Below are positions 37,861 to 52,970 of a DNA stretch of 64,000 bases, piece by piece. This DNA comes from Neelides folsomi (lineage: Eukaryota > Arthropoda > Collembola > Neelipleona > Neelidae). The stretch is from positions 1-64,000 of the forward strand of contig JAQGBZ010000317.1 in the NCBI GenBank assembly GCA_034687125.1, read 5' to 3'. Position numbers and translations under genes: made by a program. Under the pieces are notes generated by a model. The model was not told the origin of the DNA and ran no database searches. It saw nothing but the letters and a program-made list of their open reading frames with translations. Positions within the stretch are counted from its first letter, which is position 1. Every line of letters begins with the position of its first letter.

Positions 37861-40800
37861 CCATTCATTTAAATCTCACGATTTCCCCCTCGTACCAAGA
37901 ACATTGATACATATAGTGTACATAATGGAGAATGCATTGAAATGAGTCTCTTACATTCATCTTCATACAAAATGAAAATTTAGGCAAAATCGTTGAGTAA
38001 TCACAGACATGAGCCAAAGATTCAAATCCCCACTTAATCCTCATGGTATGTTTGAGAAAATGAAGTAGAGTCTGATGAAGAGATGAAGGGAGATTTATTG
38101 GTGGAAGGGACGTAATAATAATAATCATCATAATAAAACCAGGAGAGGCTGTCCGAATTGGGAAACTCCATGATTCAAACTTATTCATTATAAATGGCAA
38201 AGTCCTGACTTGATTTCCGCAATTATGGCCCCTCTATCACTCCAACCATCGCCATTCCCAGTTTGAGAGAGAATCAAAACAAATTTAAATAAAGAAATCT
38301 CGAATACTTCCGTGGGTCCGATCCACTTTTTTGTACTTGAGTGAATCTACTTCATCATCATCAGAGTGGATGGGATAATGATAGCTGGAAATTTTAAGGA
38401 GTACCTACTTCAATCTCAAATCTCGATCATCATAATGCTTAAACGCGTCCTTCTCCATCGTGCCGAACAACTCTTATCATCAGAGAGGAATTTCCCCCGC
38501 ACGCAGCGAAGGGATAGGGACCTGACCCGAGACCCATTCTTTATATCCTACTTGATTGTGGCTCATCTTTCCAAATCAACAATTGAATCTCTACCTTTGC
38601 TCGTCCCTGGTTCATCTCTGACATTGGGGTTGCCTCCTCCTCAAGCAGTATCATCTTCATGAATAGGAACCAAATGAATACACCTCGTTCCCATCAAATT
38701 ACTTGACTTATATTATAAACTAGTCGTTTTCAAATGAAAATTCTCGTTCCTCTTTCATCTCTCAGAGATTGGAATCTAACGCTTGAGAGTGGCATTCACA
38801 ATCACAATAAGGGCTGATGAACAACATTAGATAAAGCCTGATGTTGGAAACGGCTCTTTTCAGCCCAAATAATCTCAATAATTCCGACTATAAATGTATG
38901 GAGATTAAATTGTCACAAATGAATAACTCGCCTTAGATCGAGTTTAAATCAAGCTCATTTGTTTCTATCACCTACGCGCCATCCGCTTTCATTAGCTCCC
39001 TTGCAAATCATTAACTATTCGTGAGAGGAAGGGAATCCCCACCATATCCATCACAATGGTAAATAGCTCTCCAGGCCTCAGCTTCCGAGGCTCAAGCTTG
39101 TGCAACCAGATTGGATCCTCTGAAATTGACCCCGCGTCCTAAATACATTTGTATAAGAAATGAAGGGGAAGGCCAGGGCATAAATATTGGTGACAGACTC
39201 GCACTCTTATAGCTACTGGGTGGAAGAAACCTCATACAAACTGGATGTATAAAGGAACAGGTCGTACATTATAGCAATAAAGGACTTTATGTGACACTAT
39301 CTTTGTCTTGCTGACTGTGAGCCGATTTCGTAGTTTGGGGGAGCCGGGGTGGACCATGAACCTTTGCATACATCCCTGCAGTCCCTTCCAAGAGGTTTAA
39401 CTGGAAATCATCATGGGGCCGAGTGTGGCAAGAGCGATACGAGGAGACTCATCTCATTTCCATATGCAGCCGCTGAGAGTTCCCGAGGGAGAGAGGCATT
39501 CGGGTAAAAGATTCTTTTCCCGATTGAGAGTGAAAACCGGTCGTCGATTAGGAAGGAAATATGTCAAGGGGTATTTACATTCAGTGGATAGGGGCTCAGA
39601 GTCACCTCGATGGAGATTGGCAGCCAACCATGAGAACTTCCTATCATCTATTTATTATGAGCAGAAGACATGGAAAAGCGTGATCAGTTTCCATCCGTTC
39701 TTCTCTCTTTTATGAAATCGAGACCCCACTGGGTATATCATTTGCCACCTAATTTTTCCATCACATAAGAGTGACAAAAGCATTAGGATTCCGACGCAAA
39801 CTGCCAGGACAAGTGGAGTAATTGAGGTTTAAAAAAGATGGCGTGAAGAATGTGTAATACTTCCTAGCCGCACCTCATGGAGAGAGCCAGCAGCCTCCAG
39901 GTCGAATTGAAAGATTTCTAACATGATTCGAAAAAATGTCCAGAAGAAGGAGGAGAAAAAATAGCTGCTCATCCTCGGAACTTGTTTAGACATAAGCTCC
40001 AAACCTCTCCTTTCCGTCAAGGGTTTAAAATACAAAAAAACGAAATGCAATTATCCATTCTCGAACCGAGTGAGGTATTTACGTGGAGGAGAGAGGCGGA
40101 TGAAGAGGAGGATAAGAAGGGACTCCTTCAAAACTCTATCTTCCACATACGTTCTAGATGAAATAAGAAAGCTCATCCATTCACCACGAGACTCAGTTAA
40201 CATTCGCTTAATGATACATGGATCAATTTTTCCAAGTCTTCCATCTTCCTCCAACGATCCGTGCGACATACTCGTCAGCATTGATTTTCCCCCACAAAGA
40301 CCTCTTTTATTGATTATACAGAGCTGAACTTATTATATCTTTATAGACCCTTTGATGTGAAACAATGCCGCTCACAAACGTCTCGTCGACTCAATCCCAA
40401 GTGTGGAAAAATGGGGAAAGCAAAGACACGGCATGAGTGAATTCTAAACAGAGCTCAGTCTTTTCTCAAAGTGGGAACGTTTAATCAGCATTACTGTAAA
40501 GCGTGATGGCGGTTGCATAAGCTTCCTATATGAAGAAGCCCAGAAGCTCCAGAACAAAACGAGAATCTTCATGTGAGCAAGTCCCTTAAATTGACTCATT
40601 ACTCCAAAAGAAAAGGAAAGAGTTGATCAAATCAAATGGTACGAGAGTCAACTCGTCTAACCGGTGTGGAAGCCGACCACCAAAGGGTTCCCTTTAAACA
40701 ATGTGAGTATTGTGAGTGGAGGAAAACAATTTCCTCCGCAACACCCCGAGAATCGAAACTGGCTTTCCCTAATGCTCATTTACGTATTAGTTGTTCTCGT

Positions 40801-43800
40801 CCGGAGTCCATCAATGCTATGAACCTATCTTGTTACTTCATACAAATTCAGCCCAGCAGGTGCCATGGTCCGGAAACAAAATTCAGACGTGTCGAGAATG
40901 CCGAGTATCGACCGCCGTGGATCTACCAAGAAAGCTCCCCTTCCAGGGGCCGAATTCATTCCACACGGCCCTCACATCCTCCCAACCCTGGTTTTATAAC
41001 TACGCCACAAATTCAGCGACGACGATTACCTTGCAAAATCCTGCGTAAAGCACCAATCATCCACAATATTATCACTCGTTTCTTGAAGGTGCTACGACGG
41101 AGTGAACTCCGGCTGGTCTATCATTATCATTACTTTCATTACCATTTACCGCAAAAAGTAGTAGACCCTCCGTGCCTCATTTTCAACTCCTTATTAATCC
41201 ATGTTCCATCGGCGGATGGAACAAGGCATTCTCCCCATCATATTTCCATCCCCCTCCAGAGCTACCCAGCTAGAAAACGGAGTAATAAAAGAATACCCTT
41301 CTCCGACCCTCGAATCCATTTTTTATTCTCATCGCCCTCCTCTTTTTCCATTCCAAAAGGATCTTTCAGTTGAACAATGAGGCCATCAGCATGCGTTCTC
41401 GACGTCCTTCAAGCCGCCCGATATTATTTACCCGCATTTGATTGCCTCACCTTCCGTCGTTATTACATCTAATATCTAACATTTCACATTCGACCCCAAG
41501 GCTGAACCTCATTTTCTCCTCATTCAACAATTGGAGAGATCATCGTTTTAAATTTACCAACCATTCAATTCCTCAGATTGTCCTGCCCAAACGGCCCATG
41601 TCATTGGGCGAGGGTGGAGGGAAGATAAGAGGAATATCTATAGGGGCTCCACATTTATTACAATCTGATCATCAATCATGAGTTCGGTAAACAAATAAGC
41701 ACATGAGCTATTATTGTCAGAGAAAAGCCAAGTTTTGGAGTCGGGCCGCCAGAGAGAATTTACGAGTAATCGATTTATATGTAAATCCTTGTCCATTCCT
41801 ATCAGACCATAGGTATAAGAGGAAAATTGACGGGGATGAATTTTTCCAGCGGCGAAACTCAGAGCTTGGCCGTGAATTGTCGATATTAAGATATGCAAGA
41901 ACACGACTCGACTATTTTCGGTTCAAAAGCAAATGTGTTGTTGAGAGGGCGATAAAATTCATGCCGTGCGAGTTTTTTAGTTTGTAAAGTGGAAGGAACT
42001 CGGAGTGACCACAAGTGAGGTACACACATCATAATCATAGGTTTCGGTTTCTTTTGGGAATTTGAGTGAGGGACATTAGTACGTTTGAATGAAAACCATC
42101 GTTCTCCGTCTCCAATAACTTGATACCATGAAGAATAAGAGGTCACCTCCCAGAGTTACAAGAGCGTCGGAGCAACATGAGTTTGCAAATAGGCACTTTG
42201 CCCATATTATTATCGAAGCAATTATCATTCTTTACGAACTAATCTACACCCTCGAAAATACCATCGACCGTCTGCCTTCCCTTTCCATATAATGGGAATA
42301 ATCAACGGTTCTCATTACAGACTTTCCAATGAACCATCTAATTTATTAAATTGATAAAGGGTCATTACTGTACTTAAGTATGCTCCTTCCACTTTCGCGA
42401 TTAGATATTTATGGATCTTCAAATTCAAATACTCACACGTATATAATAACAAAGAATATTACAAGATATGGAACAAAGTTCCATGTATCTATATAAATAT
42501 GATATCCCATCAGGCACTCTCAAATCCAAGTTTCCTGTAATAAGAAGGCCCGTAAATTGAAGACGACGTATCTAAATACTCCCCAGTTTCGCCGGAGCGG
42601 AAAGGAATCGATTCGCACTTTGTTAAATGAGATGTCGTAGATTCTCGTCGACGCCTGAGTCCCGCAACATTCTTGGCCGCTTTGGTTGTTTAATCAAATA
42701 TTTGAAGATCTCCTATGGCACAGAGGGAATTCCCAATAGAGCCGAAATCAGAGTAAATTATCCTAATTTCATTCGGAAGTTGAGAGATTGTGACTAAATG
42801 CAGTTCTTTTCCTTTCCCTCCCTCCTGCCTCTCCGCGCGGATAAATCAAACAGACATGGGCAAATGCGGAGCAAAATAAGGAAAGCGGGCTCAGCGGAGG
42901 AGCCATGAAATTTGATGCATTAATATCGAGCTACTACAGTCCCAGAATAATAATAATAATAGGTATTATAATGTGAGATGGGGAGAATAAAGGGTGGATA
43001 ATATACATAGAGGGAATCGTGGTGGAGGAATGAGCCTGTCGCTTCAAGGTAGGCAGGAGGGAAGAAAGGCGGATGCAGCAGGGAGTTCAGCCGGGTTTCA
43101 ACTTTAACATTCTCGAGTCCCTTCCTGCTCCTCGAATGTTATTTGGAGGGGAAGCGAGAAGACAGGACGAACCATTTGGAACAATGAGTCGGTTCTTTTG
43201 CATCCTCGACTACTCCGTTTTCCATTTCCACATCAAAATAACATAAGGAGAATTTTTCATGAGCTTCCACAACAGCCATCGGATCTCATTATTAGAGTCG
43301 GAAAAGCTCCTTTGTCAAATGGCTTCTGTGCCTTGTGAGTAGTGATGAAGCGATTTCTTAAAGTGTGTGCCTTTCTCAACTCCTCAAACAAATGTGCCCA
43401 GAAAGCTCTGAAATGCGAACATTTACATTTTTCAAATTCGATAAAGAATCCTACTTCATTTGACGAAGGCATAAAAAAGCTTTTAAGAAGACAATTTTTG
43501 AAAGTGGCCATTGTGGAACCAACGGTAGGGGCAGAGTGAACATTTACGATTTCCCCTCCGTCGGAGTAAATGAAACACATGGGTCATTGTTGACGATTGG
43601 TCAAGATGGGAGAGAGGAAATTAATGCCTTCGTTTCTGCAAGGCATCGTAAAAGGGAATTGGCTGGGGGTGAAGATCATAAATGAAATCGGATTAGAAAT
43701 GACTGATCAAGATGGGATGACAAGGACAACTCTCTCCCTCCACACAATGTACAATGGAATGAGGGATGGAGAAGAAGAGCATCACTTGACTCGAATAATG

Positions 43801-44640
43801 CCTCCGATCTAGCTGGGGAGGAAGAATGGAGGAGGCTGCTTATGAGAGACTCTGTATGCATCATGAATTCTTTTGATGAGAAACTGAATGGAACAAAGAT
43901 ACGAAGAACTCGGTCAAGAAAAACTGTCATAGAAGAGAAAAGCCGAGCCCAACGTCACGAATTCAGCCCGAGGATCAAATAAAAAATACGATTAGGAATC
44001 GGAATGCTAAGACCTTGAGTGAGATAATGTGTACTATAGGCACTGTCCAGCCTTACCTGTGCATTCTCATTTAAGAGATTCTCTACAGAGAGCGAATATT
44101 CCATTCGAGCTCTTGGTCTTATGATCCTATTCAGCCCAACTCATACATTCTTTCAGCTTGCATACATAAGCTCTCAGATACACGAAAAGGATGAAGAGTA
44201 TTCTAATTTCACTTAGGTACTCACAATCGATCTTGATTAAAAGAAGAAAATCTTCCCCACTGAAACTCCATGATTAACTTTGCTTAATTTAATATGACAT
44301 TTTTTTATATTCGCCGAGTCGAAAGTTTCGTTCATGCGGCTCTGCAAATTCATTCCTTTCTCACACAGATTTACACTGATACGGGCAGCTCATGTGTGTA
44401 TGCACGCAACACCATTTACAGGCCTTGAAAAAGTTCACATCAACTCACATCTACCGTGTCAGATTGCCACGAAGTCATCAAAATCCTTTCTAAAAATTAG
44501 GCACTTTAAATCACTTTTCCTCCATCCTCGCTCACCTTCTAAAATCCGTATCAAAGGCAAATACAGGTGTTGGGGATGTAATGCCTATGCATGTTATTAC
44601 AACCAACAAAGGGTTGGTTGAGCGACAAATGGCTCGTAAT
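37861..44640. other. Largest GC-richer block (about 6.8 kb)
   Basis: The longest frame outside the exon, 245 codons at 40636-41373 on the plus strand, lies here. Its translation is rich in His, Ser, Pro and Arg without any domain, and I see no convincing splice context. An AAT microsatellite lies at 42946. No exon is supported. Confidence 0.45.
42946..42961. repeat. (AAT)5 microsatellite
   Basis: Five AAT units plus one base, in the large GC-richer block. Confidence 0.85.
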
Positions 44641-46790
44641 TAATGTTTGATATTTTTACTTAAAATATACATACACACGTGTAATGAGGTACGTAAATTG
44701 TGTTCGGTTGAATACATGTATTTCAAACTCCATTAATTTCAGCTCTCCATCTAAATACTTACATTAGTATTTATGTATATCCACACATGTAAGACCACGT
44801 CTTTACTTCAACATTGAATGTGAGGGCTGACAGATGAGAAGAGCCTTATTTAAAATAAAATCCCTTCAATCAAGAATAGCCGTATTAGATTCCAAACAAA
44901 ACAATACACAATGGAATTCCACATCTTATCACCCTATTGAAAATATCCAATCAAACGCAAAAACGAAGATATCTCGAGCATCTTCTCCAGCTCTCTTTGT
45001 TAAATGAGCTGGGTCGGCAAATGAGAGCTAAAGGAGGATTAGATCTGAAGTGTAAAATAATGGTGAACAAACAAAGGGCCCCTCCTCACATCTAGGGAGC
45101 AAAAGGAATGAGGCTTCGATTGCCGTAATTTCGAGTGAGGGGAAATTAACCGACCACATGTGCTGCCTCGGTCGAAGGAAAGGGAAGGAAGGGCAGATCT
45201 GAGAATATCCATTTCTTGGAAGAAAATGAGACGATTTTGTCAGGTTTTTGACTGGTCTAGCGCCAAAGTATTCTCTAAAGCTTCCGGCTAATTAGCGCCT
45301 TCTCTCTATCTCTTAAGAACCCAAGACGGAAAGTTCTCAACTGAGAGAAACATTTTATTCTCGTTGACTCCCTCACCACCACCAAAAGTGTACTTATTCC
45401 ATCCATCCACAACTCTGCATTGAGGAAAGAAAACCACAACGAAATGAAATTGGAAGTAAAAAAAAACCTAAGACCAGTTCTCTTCGTCAGCAAAGTCAGC
45501 ATCTCTCAAACTCATTCCCTTATTTTTTCATTCCTATTTTTTACCTATCTTTTCATTCACTCTTTCTTTTTCTTTCCCCCATGTCTTACCAAAAGGGGTT
45601 CAATAGTAGAAGGATGCGGTAGCCAGAATATGTAGGAGTGATATATGTAACATGTATTTCCAATATGGCTACAATATGTAATAGGTATGTATACTTAAAG
45701 TTAGTATAGGATCATGAGACTTCCACTTTCATGTTTCGCAGCCATCCATTAATTATTGTGATTTCGGTTGGTTGACTTAATAGATGAAATTATACAAGAG
45801 GAATTATCAGAAAATTAGAACCTAAAATTTTTTCTTTTAATAACTTTTTAATTGGCTAGTAAACAATTTGAACAGCAACCAGCTAACGTGTTAATTCAAT
45901 TAAGCTATGTAACTTCATTTACAATTACATTTTTAGTTTAAATGTAGATTGATCAGATTACTGAAGAAATGATTATTAAAACTGATAGTTTTTATTTTAA
46001 GTCAATAATTAAAAAATTACCGAATTATATTTTGATTATGGAATTTAAGTTTTATTACGATAATAACTTGAATAAGCATATTTTTATGTATAACATCAGA
46101 ATAAAAATAATATTTTTATCCTTTCAAGATTGGCAAATCGATATAAGAATGCCTTCATAGCAATGGATTCGAACAAAGGAATAAACGATGAGCACGGCCT
46201 GGCTCGGGCAAAGAAAAGAAAGAAATCATAAACAGGAATTTAAACATACATACTGTAGGCATGAAGGAGATTGAAAGAAGAAGAGCATTTTTATGATGAT
46301 GGTCGTGGTCGAGAGGAAACCACGAGATGAAATCACGTTCTTCATGTCAAAAATGATAAGACGAGAGCGCAAGAAGGGAACTATAGCTTATACACAGTGC
46401 TTAGACTCGAGGTTTATCCTATTATGGTATTTGTATGCCTAAACTGCAATATTTTAGTATGTGTATAAAATATTAATAAATACATGGTGCATGTTTATAA
46501 AGTGTACGTAGGTAGGTATATTGATTATTGAGAAATATTTATAAGAGGCCATCACGAAAGATTTATAATGTAAGGTAAGAAGCAATATCTTCTCAATTTC
46601 TTCTAATATTTTTCTCCACCATTAATCAAAGAGACTTTGGGTGTCAAAATTTCTATCAATATGCTTCACTCATATTCAAATTTCCACAAAACGATAACTC
46701 AATTGGAAAGAACAAGTAAGGGATAATAAATCTTGATAAATATTAATAAATACAATAAAATCTAATTTCACACTTGTCATCCCTTTCTCA
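44641..46790. other. Mixed, then AT-rich non-coding DNA
   Basis: 44.8-45.6 kb is GC-richer and 45.65-46.79 kb is AT-rich. A small hairpin AACCAAC-AAAGG-GTTGGTT lies near 44603-44621. No gene seen. Confidence 0.5.
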
Positions 46791-49700
46791 TCCCCGACCG
46801 CAAATTCCTCCGAGACGATGATTTGAAAGAGGAGTAAGAGCTGGTTATGGGAAGCGCGTAATTAAGATTCAGACCTACTTTAAAATAAAATGTCATCTAA
46901 TTTCAGGAGGAAGGGAATTCGAGGTATTAGTTTGAGGATTAGGAAGTCATGGTTGAGAGATATTCCCCAGATTCTAAGCTGCCCCTCAACCGTGACAAGA
47001 GAGACGTGGACGAGTTTTAGGAGGAAGTGTATCCCACTACGTAGATCTGGCCGGGTACATAATATGTGTGAACGCGATTGTAATCTCTATGTTTAATGCT
47101 CCCCCTCCTCCCGCCTCCTCCGCATAGGGAATCAAGCTGGGGGAACTTCCGTTTTAGAATAGCACCAAATTTGACGTTCCTTTTCATATGATGATTAAAC
47201 CTCACACTTGGAAAATGCTAATGAAACGACGACGGAAGAGGACCGGCAAGAGATCCAATGAAGTCAACTGCCTGGGACTCCACGATGAGTGAACTTGGCG
47301 GAAGAAATGTCCTTTTGCTGCCACGAAACTACTTTTCCATGATACATTTCGCCTTCTAAATGACCCCCAACACATGTTCTCATACAAATACCAAGAGCAC
47401 ATTATTCTCGATGCATGTATGTGGGATTTGTATGTATGGGGTTGTTTTATTCCACATAAACACATGAGATAATATGTGTCATTCGGGATGGAGCTGCCGG
47501 AGTGCCGACGCCAAGGAAGAATGAGTGACTAACGAAGGAAAAAGGTTCAATTCCACGAGAGTGAAATAAAGCCAAGATCTCTTGGATCCTCTTTGGTATC
47601 ACTGAGCCTATAAATACTCTCCCACAGCACCTTCGGACTTGATCTTCTTAATTTAATACACACCAAAATTAAGAACACATAAGGAAGGGAGAATATGATG
47701 GGAGGTTCTTAAAATAATTACGCCGCTCTCAACATCAATTATTCCAAGGAGCTCAGAGAGCTCATAATACCTCTTTCAACTTCCCCATCTCTCCTTAATA
47801 TCTCCTCATCAGTTGGGTCTGGTCGAGAGAGATAGGATCCGAATGATATTCTCACTTTTAAATCTCTCCACTCACTCCGGGCCCAAGCCATGCCAAAGGA
47901 ACTGAGGAGCCGCCTTGGAGACCGAAATTGGCCTCTTCACAACTCCGGCCAAAGACAGAGCTGAGAGGCTTCCATTCTTTTCCTCTTACTTACTTTCTAT
48001 CATCATCTCTCCTCCACGTGTTTACGGCTTATTGTTCTCAAAATATGGATAAGAGTAAATGAGGCTGCTGGGAGCGAGGAGGAGGATGATGGAGATATGG
48101 AGTGGACAGATGGTAGTATGAAGGGATGTATAGTAAACACTTGATTGGCATATCATGGCCACGGAGACTCTTGCTCGTTTAAAAATAAATACGAGAGGAA
48201 GAGATATCAACACTAACGGAAATGGTACTTTGCAGTACGAAAATGGCCCTTTTGCGTGAGATCTTTTTTCGACAAAAGACAAAGAGTTTTCCTCGTATCA
48301 TTAAGACCCACACAATCACTTCGTGGTGGAAATTGTTCGACCGCATGGAAATTGTTAGAACGAATTACTGCTCTCTTACCTGTGAGATTATTAAAGGGAG
48401 GCCTGAACTCGAGTGCGGAATGAACTCAAGTACCCACGCAAGAAATCCCCCTTCCACGGAAACTCCTTTTCATCTCCGTCTTAGCCCGACCATTAAGCCA
48501 CCCAGCTTTAATATTCCACAAAAATAGGGAATGGGCTTTTAATTAAAGACTCTAGTTAGTCAAACATATTAAGAAACTCGTTAGATGTGGAATGAAGAAA
48601 AGCTTCAACCAGCCCGCAAATTATCCTAGCGGTTCGAGAGAAGGTTATGCTATTTGAATAAGAATAGAAATGGCTTACGTGTAGTTTGACTCAAGTGGGC
48701 TTTTTCCGACTTGGCCTATAAAACTATAGGTAATATTTCAAAGTTTTTATGGTAAAAGGTCAATATTTCATAGGTGGAGGGGTCGAATAGAAGTGGGACC
48801 GTAATAAGGAATTTTCGGGAATCGGGAGGAGAAAGTGCATTGGTAAAAAATAGTCTCATTCTCATTCTTGGAGCGGAGCATTAAAAGGCGGCCGTCGAAT
48901 CCACCTGACACATGCTCGCCCTTTATACGGCAAGTGAGGATTCGGCGAGCTCCCAGTTCGGCGAGAGATGTCCAGAAACCACGGAGAGTTTGGAATGGAT
49001 GGAGCTCGATTCAACTGACCTCGAATGGAAAGTAGAATTGAACCGCAGAGCAATATATCAAAAAATCAGGCGCAGATGGGCTTATTTGTAATCAGGACCA
49101 GTTTGGAAAAATAGCATTAAAAAGGGCAAACACGGTCCATTCTCGGATGAACACCAAGAATGTACGGAAAGAGACAGTGAAAAAGTATCTACAACAGCTC
49201 GTAAATCACACTCGAAGAGAGTCTTATGAACAAGACATCGATCACCCGCAATCGATCAAGTTTGAAACGAAAAGAAACACGACTCTCGGTATCTTCTAAA
49301 TTCCTTCATTCATTTTCCCTTTCAGCCACAAATCTTTTCCCCATACATATATTAAGCTCCTATTCCAGGCCTTATCGCGTAAAAAAGTCCCGAACATAGA
49401 CCGCTCTTCCGATTCAATTTAATTCCAAGAATTGAACATTTGAAATATAAATGCTTTTCAAAATTCATGAGCCAGAGTCGAATAATTTTTTTAGGCAATT
49501 AAAGATTTCCTAAATGAAACGTGAAGTTGTCACACAACGGAAACGGTCCCGCTTAGAGCTTCAATCACCATATCCACTTTTAAATATAGGAAGGCAATTC
49601 GATCCAATTAACTAACGCATTTAGATGGAAAAAAGTGAGCACTGTGCCATTACGTATTAACTACATTACGTACGCTTTATGAATACATAATTGAAAATGA

Positions 49701-50000
49701 TGATATCATTACAACACTAGATTGAGAGATGTAACGAGTCGCTCACACGCCAATTGAACAGAAATTCCCCCTTTTGAATTTATTGAAAACGATGAAAGAA
49801 TCATGGTTTAATAAATATAAAGTGGGAATTAGAAAAATCATAGCATTGTGTTATTTGGAAATGAGGAAAATTGCATCAACTTAATGAACTTTAAGATGAA
49901 TCCAAAATGAAAGTGGAGAAGTCAAGTTGAGGATCAATGTACTCGAGATTCGAGAATGTGCACTTAAAGGAAATGGTTAAAAGTGGGATACACCCAGAAA
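46791..50000. other. GC-richer non-coding block grading to AT-rich
   Basis: Frames reach about 100 codons and overlap on both strands. From 49330 the GC falls. No exon is supported. Confidence 0.5.
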
Positions 50001-52970
50001 CCAGTTTCAACTCATCATCTTTAATCTTCATCGCAGCTCACTATGAGCTCAGGTCCAGTACAATGCACAACTTTTCATCGTTGCTCAGGACCATATACCT
50101 AACTAACTACTTATTTAAAATTTAAAGTCATTTTAAGAAGAAGCTCCGCGAATAAAGTCGTTTTTGTGACTATTATGTATTATACTATATTATGATGCTT
50201 GTATTTTGCAATATATTCTACTGATATAATATTTACATAATCTATAAAAGGGTATGTTAGTTTTTTTTAGTAAAATGATAAAATTCTTTTTGTAATATTT
50301 ATGTAAGTATGTATGTATAAACAGTTAAACACGTATCAATATTTACGATAAACTAAATAGGTACAGTTCTTTCAGAATTTCATAAATACTATTGAAGAGC
50401 ACAATGTTTATTTTAAACTCGAGTCATCCGCATACGTTTAAAAAGTGTTTGCATACAATTAATTTTTTTAAATCGATCATTTGATATTCGAAAACATGAC
50501 AGTTGGAAATGAAAATATAGCATGTGCCTCCAATGTACCTGTAGGATATAATTTATTATTTGGTCCGAAGCGTGGGAAGTAATATGAGCATCATGGAGAG
50601 TATTTTTACATATAACTTGGGTTTTCTTTCACCTCGTACTATCCTTAAGTGACTATTGTTACACAGATCATCCTCATCAATGAATGTAAATAGTCCTACA
50701 TGGATATTGTGGATCTGTAGCATGACACGATATTATTGATAGTGACCGAACTTTGTTTCAAAATTGAAGTTGTTGTTGGGTGGAAGTAAAAGGAGGAGAT
50801 AGAGCTTGGGTCCTGCCACGTCAGAAAATGAGATGCAATGTCTGCAGGGTGGACCATCAATTCCTTCCAAATCATCGTCTCCTTCATACAAAGGACATAA
50901 AAGAAATCATAACTTTAACCCTCGGCGAGTGAGCCCCAGCCACAACTCCATAAAGAAAGGGAAGATAACCGTGTGAAATCATCATTCAAATCACATCTAC
51001 TTCAGCTTTGACACTCAGAATTCCTTATGCATCTGAACATGTACAATGTTTGAATTTATATTTTACAACTTGGCTTGGGCAATTTTTGGAAATGTTCCAT
51101 GTTGGACTAATATCCAACACACACAGTCCCACGACTTCTGACATAAAAATTTCCCTATATACTCAATGATTTCTTCAAAAATATTAAAATGAGTACCTAC
51201 GTATAATATGTTTAGGAATAACTTAAGTATGTGGAAGTACGAAAGTTAAAAACCTTAAATAACCCAATTCCAATGTTTTCTGGAAACATATCTGATAAAA
51301 AAGTAATAAAGCATTACATGTTAGATATTACTATAATAAATATCACGTTCAATCAATTCTTTTAAAATAATATTAAACCTTATTTCAATTGTTAAAAATT
51401 TGTTTTTTAAAGTCTCGAGTTTCATGCTTTTTGTTTCATGCTTCAACTTACATAAAGGATCAATGTTCATGAATATCAAGAGTATATTAACTCACTCAGA
51501 AGTAAAGTTGGAAATAAAACTCGTCGTATTAGAGATTGCGTGAATACACGGCATTCATTTTAGAAGTTAATTGCACTCGTTAATCTCTTTGTCTTGTATT
51601 GTGGGCTTTCTGGATAATGATTGACTACCACCTTTGGAAACTAAGTTGTAGGTTTGAGTCTCACTTTTCTTAATGCGTTTATTCGTGTATAGATTCTTGC
51701 CATGTACCAATGTACTTACAATGCAATACCTTATTTCTCGCATGCGATCTTAAACTCAAATACAATAAAAAAACACCATTATAGATTATTTAGACATACC
51801 TTGCATTCTCATTTAATAACGAGTACTGCATTTGTGTAAAAATATTAAAATCGTATAATCAAATAGCCAAATTGGTATGCAAGCGAAGTTGGGCCAAAAA
51901 ACTGATACTGTACGAGTAAATTAAATTTAAAATAAAGCTACCTACGATAATTCAATACCAATAATAAATTATAGTTATATCGAGCTAAAATACATTGATG
52001 TATAAGTAATGATTTTTATTCTAGCTCTTTTGTTAGTTATCATTTGTACTCATTCAGAGTTGAAAAGATTGTAATGCTTATACATATATTATAAGTACTG
52101 ATAGTTACTAATAATGTAAATCGGAACTTACAATAAATTGTAACTTGCTTTTATAACATGTATACACCCTTCATTGTTCTACTTACAGATGTATGTAATG
52201 AACGGTAAGTTTTTTTTAAAAAAAATGACTAAGTTTATAGTTGAAGTTAGCATGATTTCATATAACGATCAAATATTTTATATTGAACAATAGGACATTG
52301 TTTGAAATTAGCTTTACAAAACCCTGTTTTAAAGTTGTAAGTGAATAGAAAAAGCCTCCACCCTCATTTCAATTTTTTATGTGCGATACTTACGATAAGA
52401 CTTAAGTTGAATACAAAAAGTCTGTAATTACACTACGAGGTGCTCTAACTTGAATTATTGATAATGTAAAAATGCAATTCACTGTTTGTTGAATGTTCAA
52501 AATCATCTTTCATGCACGAACCTAGTTACTTCACAATACATGAATCGAGTAATTGTTTTAATAAACTTTTAGCCTATACTTATTCATTAATATATTATAA
52601 ATACATTTTATTTTAAGTCATACTTATTAGCTTTCTAAACTATGTTATATGACTATACTTTTGTGTTAAGTTCACAACATAAATAATATTAAGAATGCCA
52701 TATAAAATGTTATCAATTTTATCGTTAATGAATCACAAGGCTCATGGAATTTTATACACTTCTTATTGCAAATGTTCATAAACCAGCTATCATTATAAAG
52801 GATCTATACTATACAAAGAGTAAATTGTTATGCAAATTGTTTGAAGTTAATACTAATAATATAATGTATAATACATATGTATTTGATGTATTCTTATCAT
52901 TTAATAAGATCTTTTAGAAAACGAAGCAAAAAATGTATTTGATAAACCCTTCAAAACTCTAAATAGAGAT
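50001..52970. other. AT-rich non-coding stretch
   Basis: Long AT-rich sequence with a TATG microsatellite near 50300 and an A/T palindrome at about 52207-52222. A tRNA-like fragment at about 51610-51665 does not fold and was not called. Confidence 0.6.

Noticed and set aside
46150-46205. Reverse-strand B-box-like GTTCGAATCC
   Set aside because: No A box or cloverleaf on the minus strand; an isolated motif match.
51610-51670. tRNA-like fragment (GGTTTGAGTC resembling a B box)
   Set aside because: No matching A box at proper distance, and the T-arm and acceptor stems do not pair.
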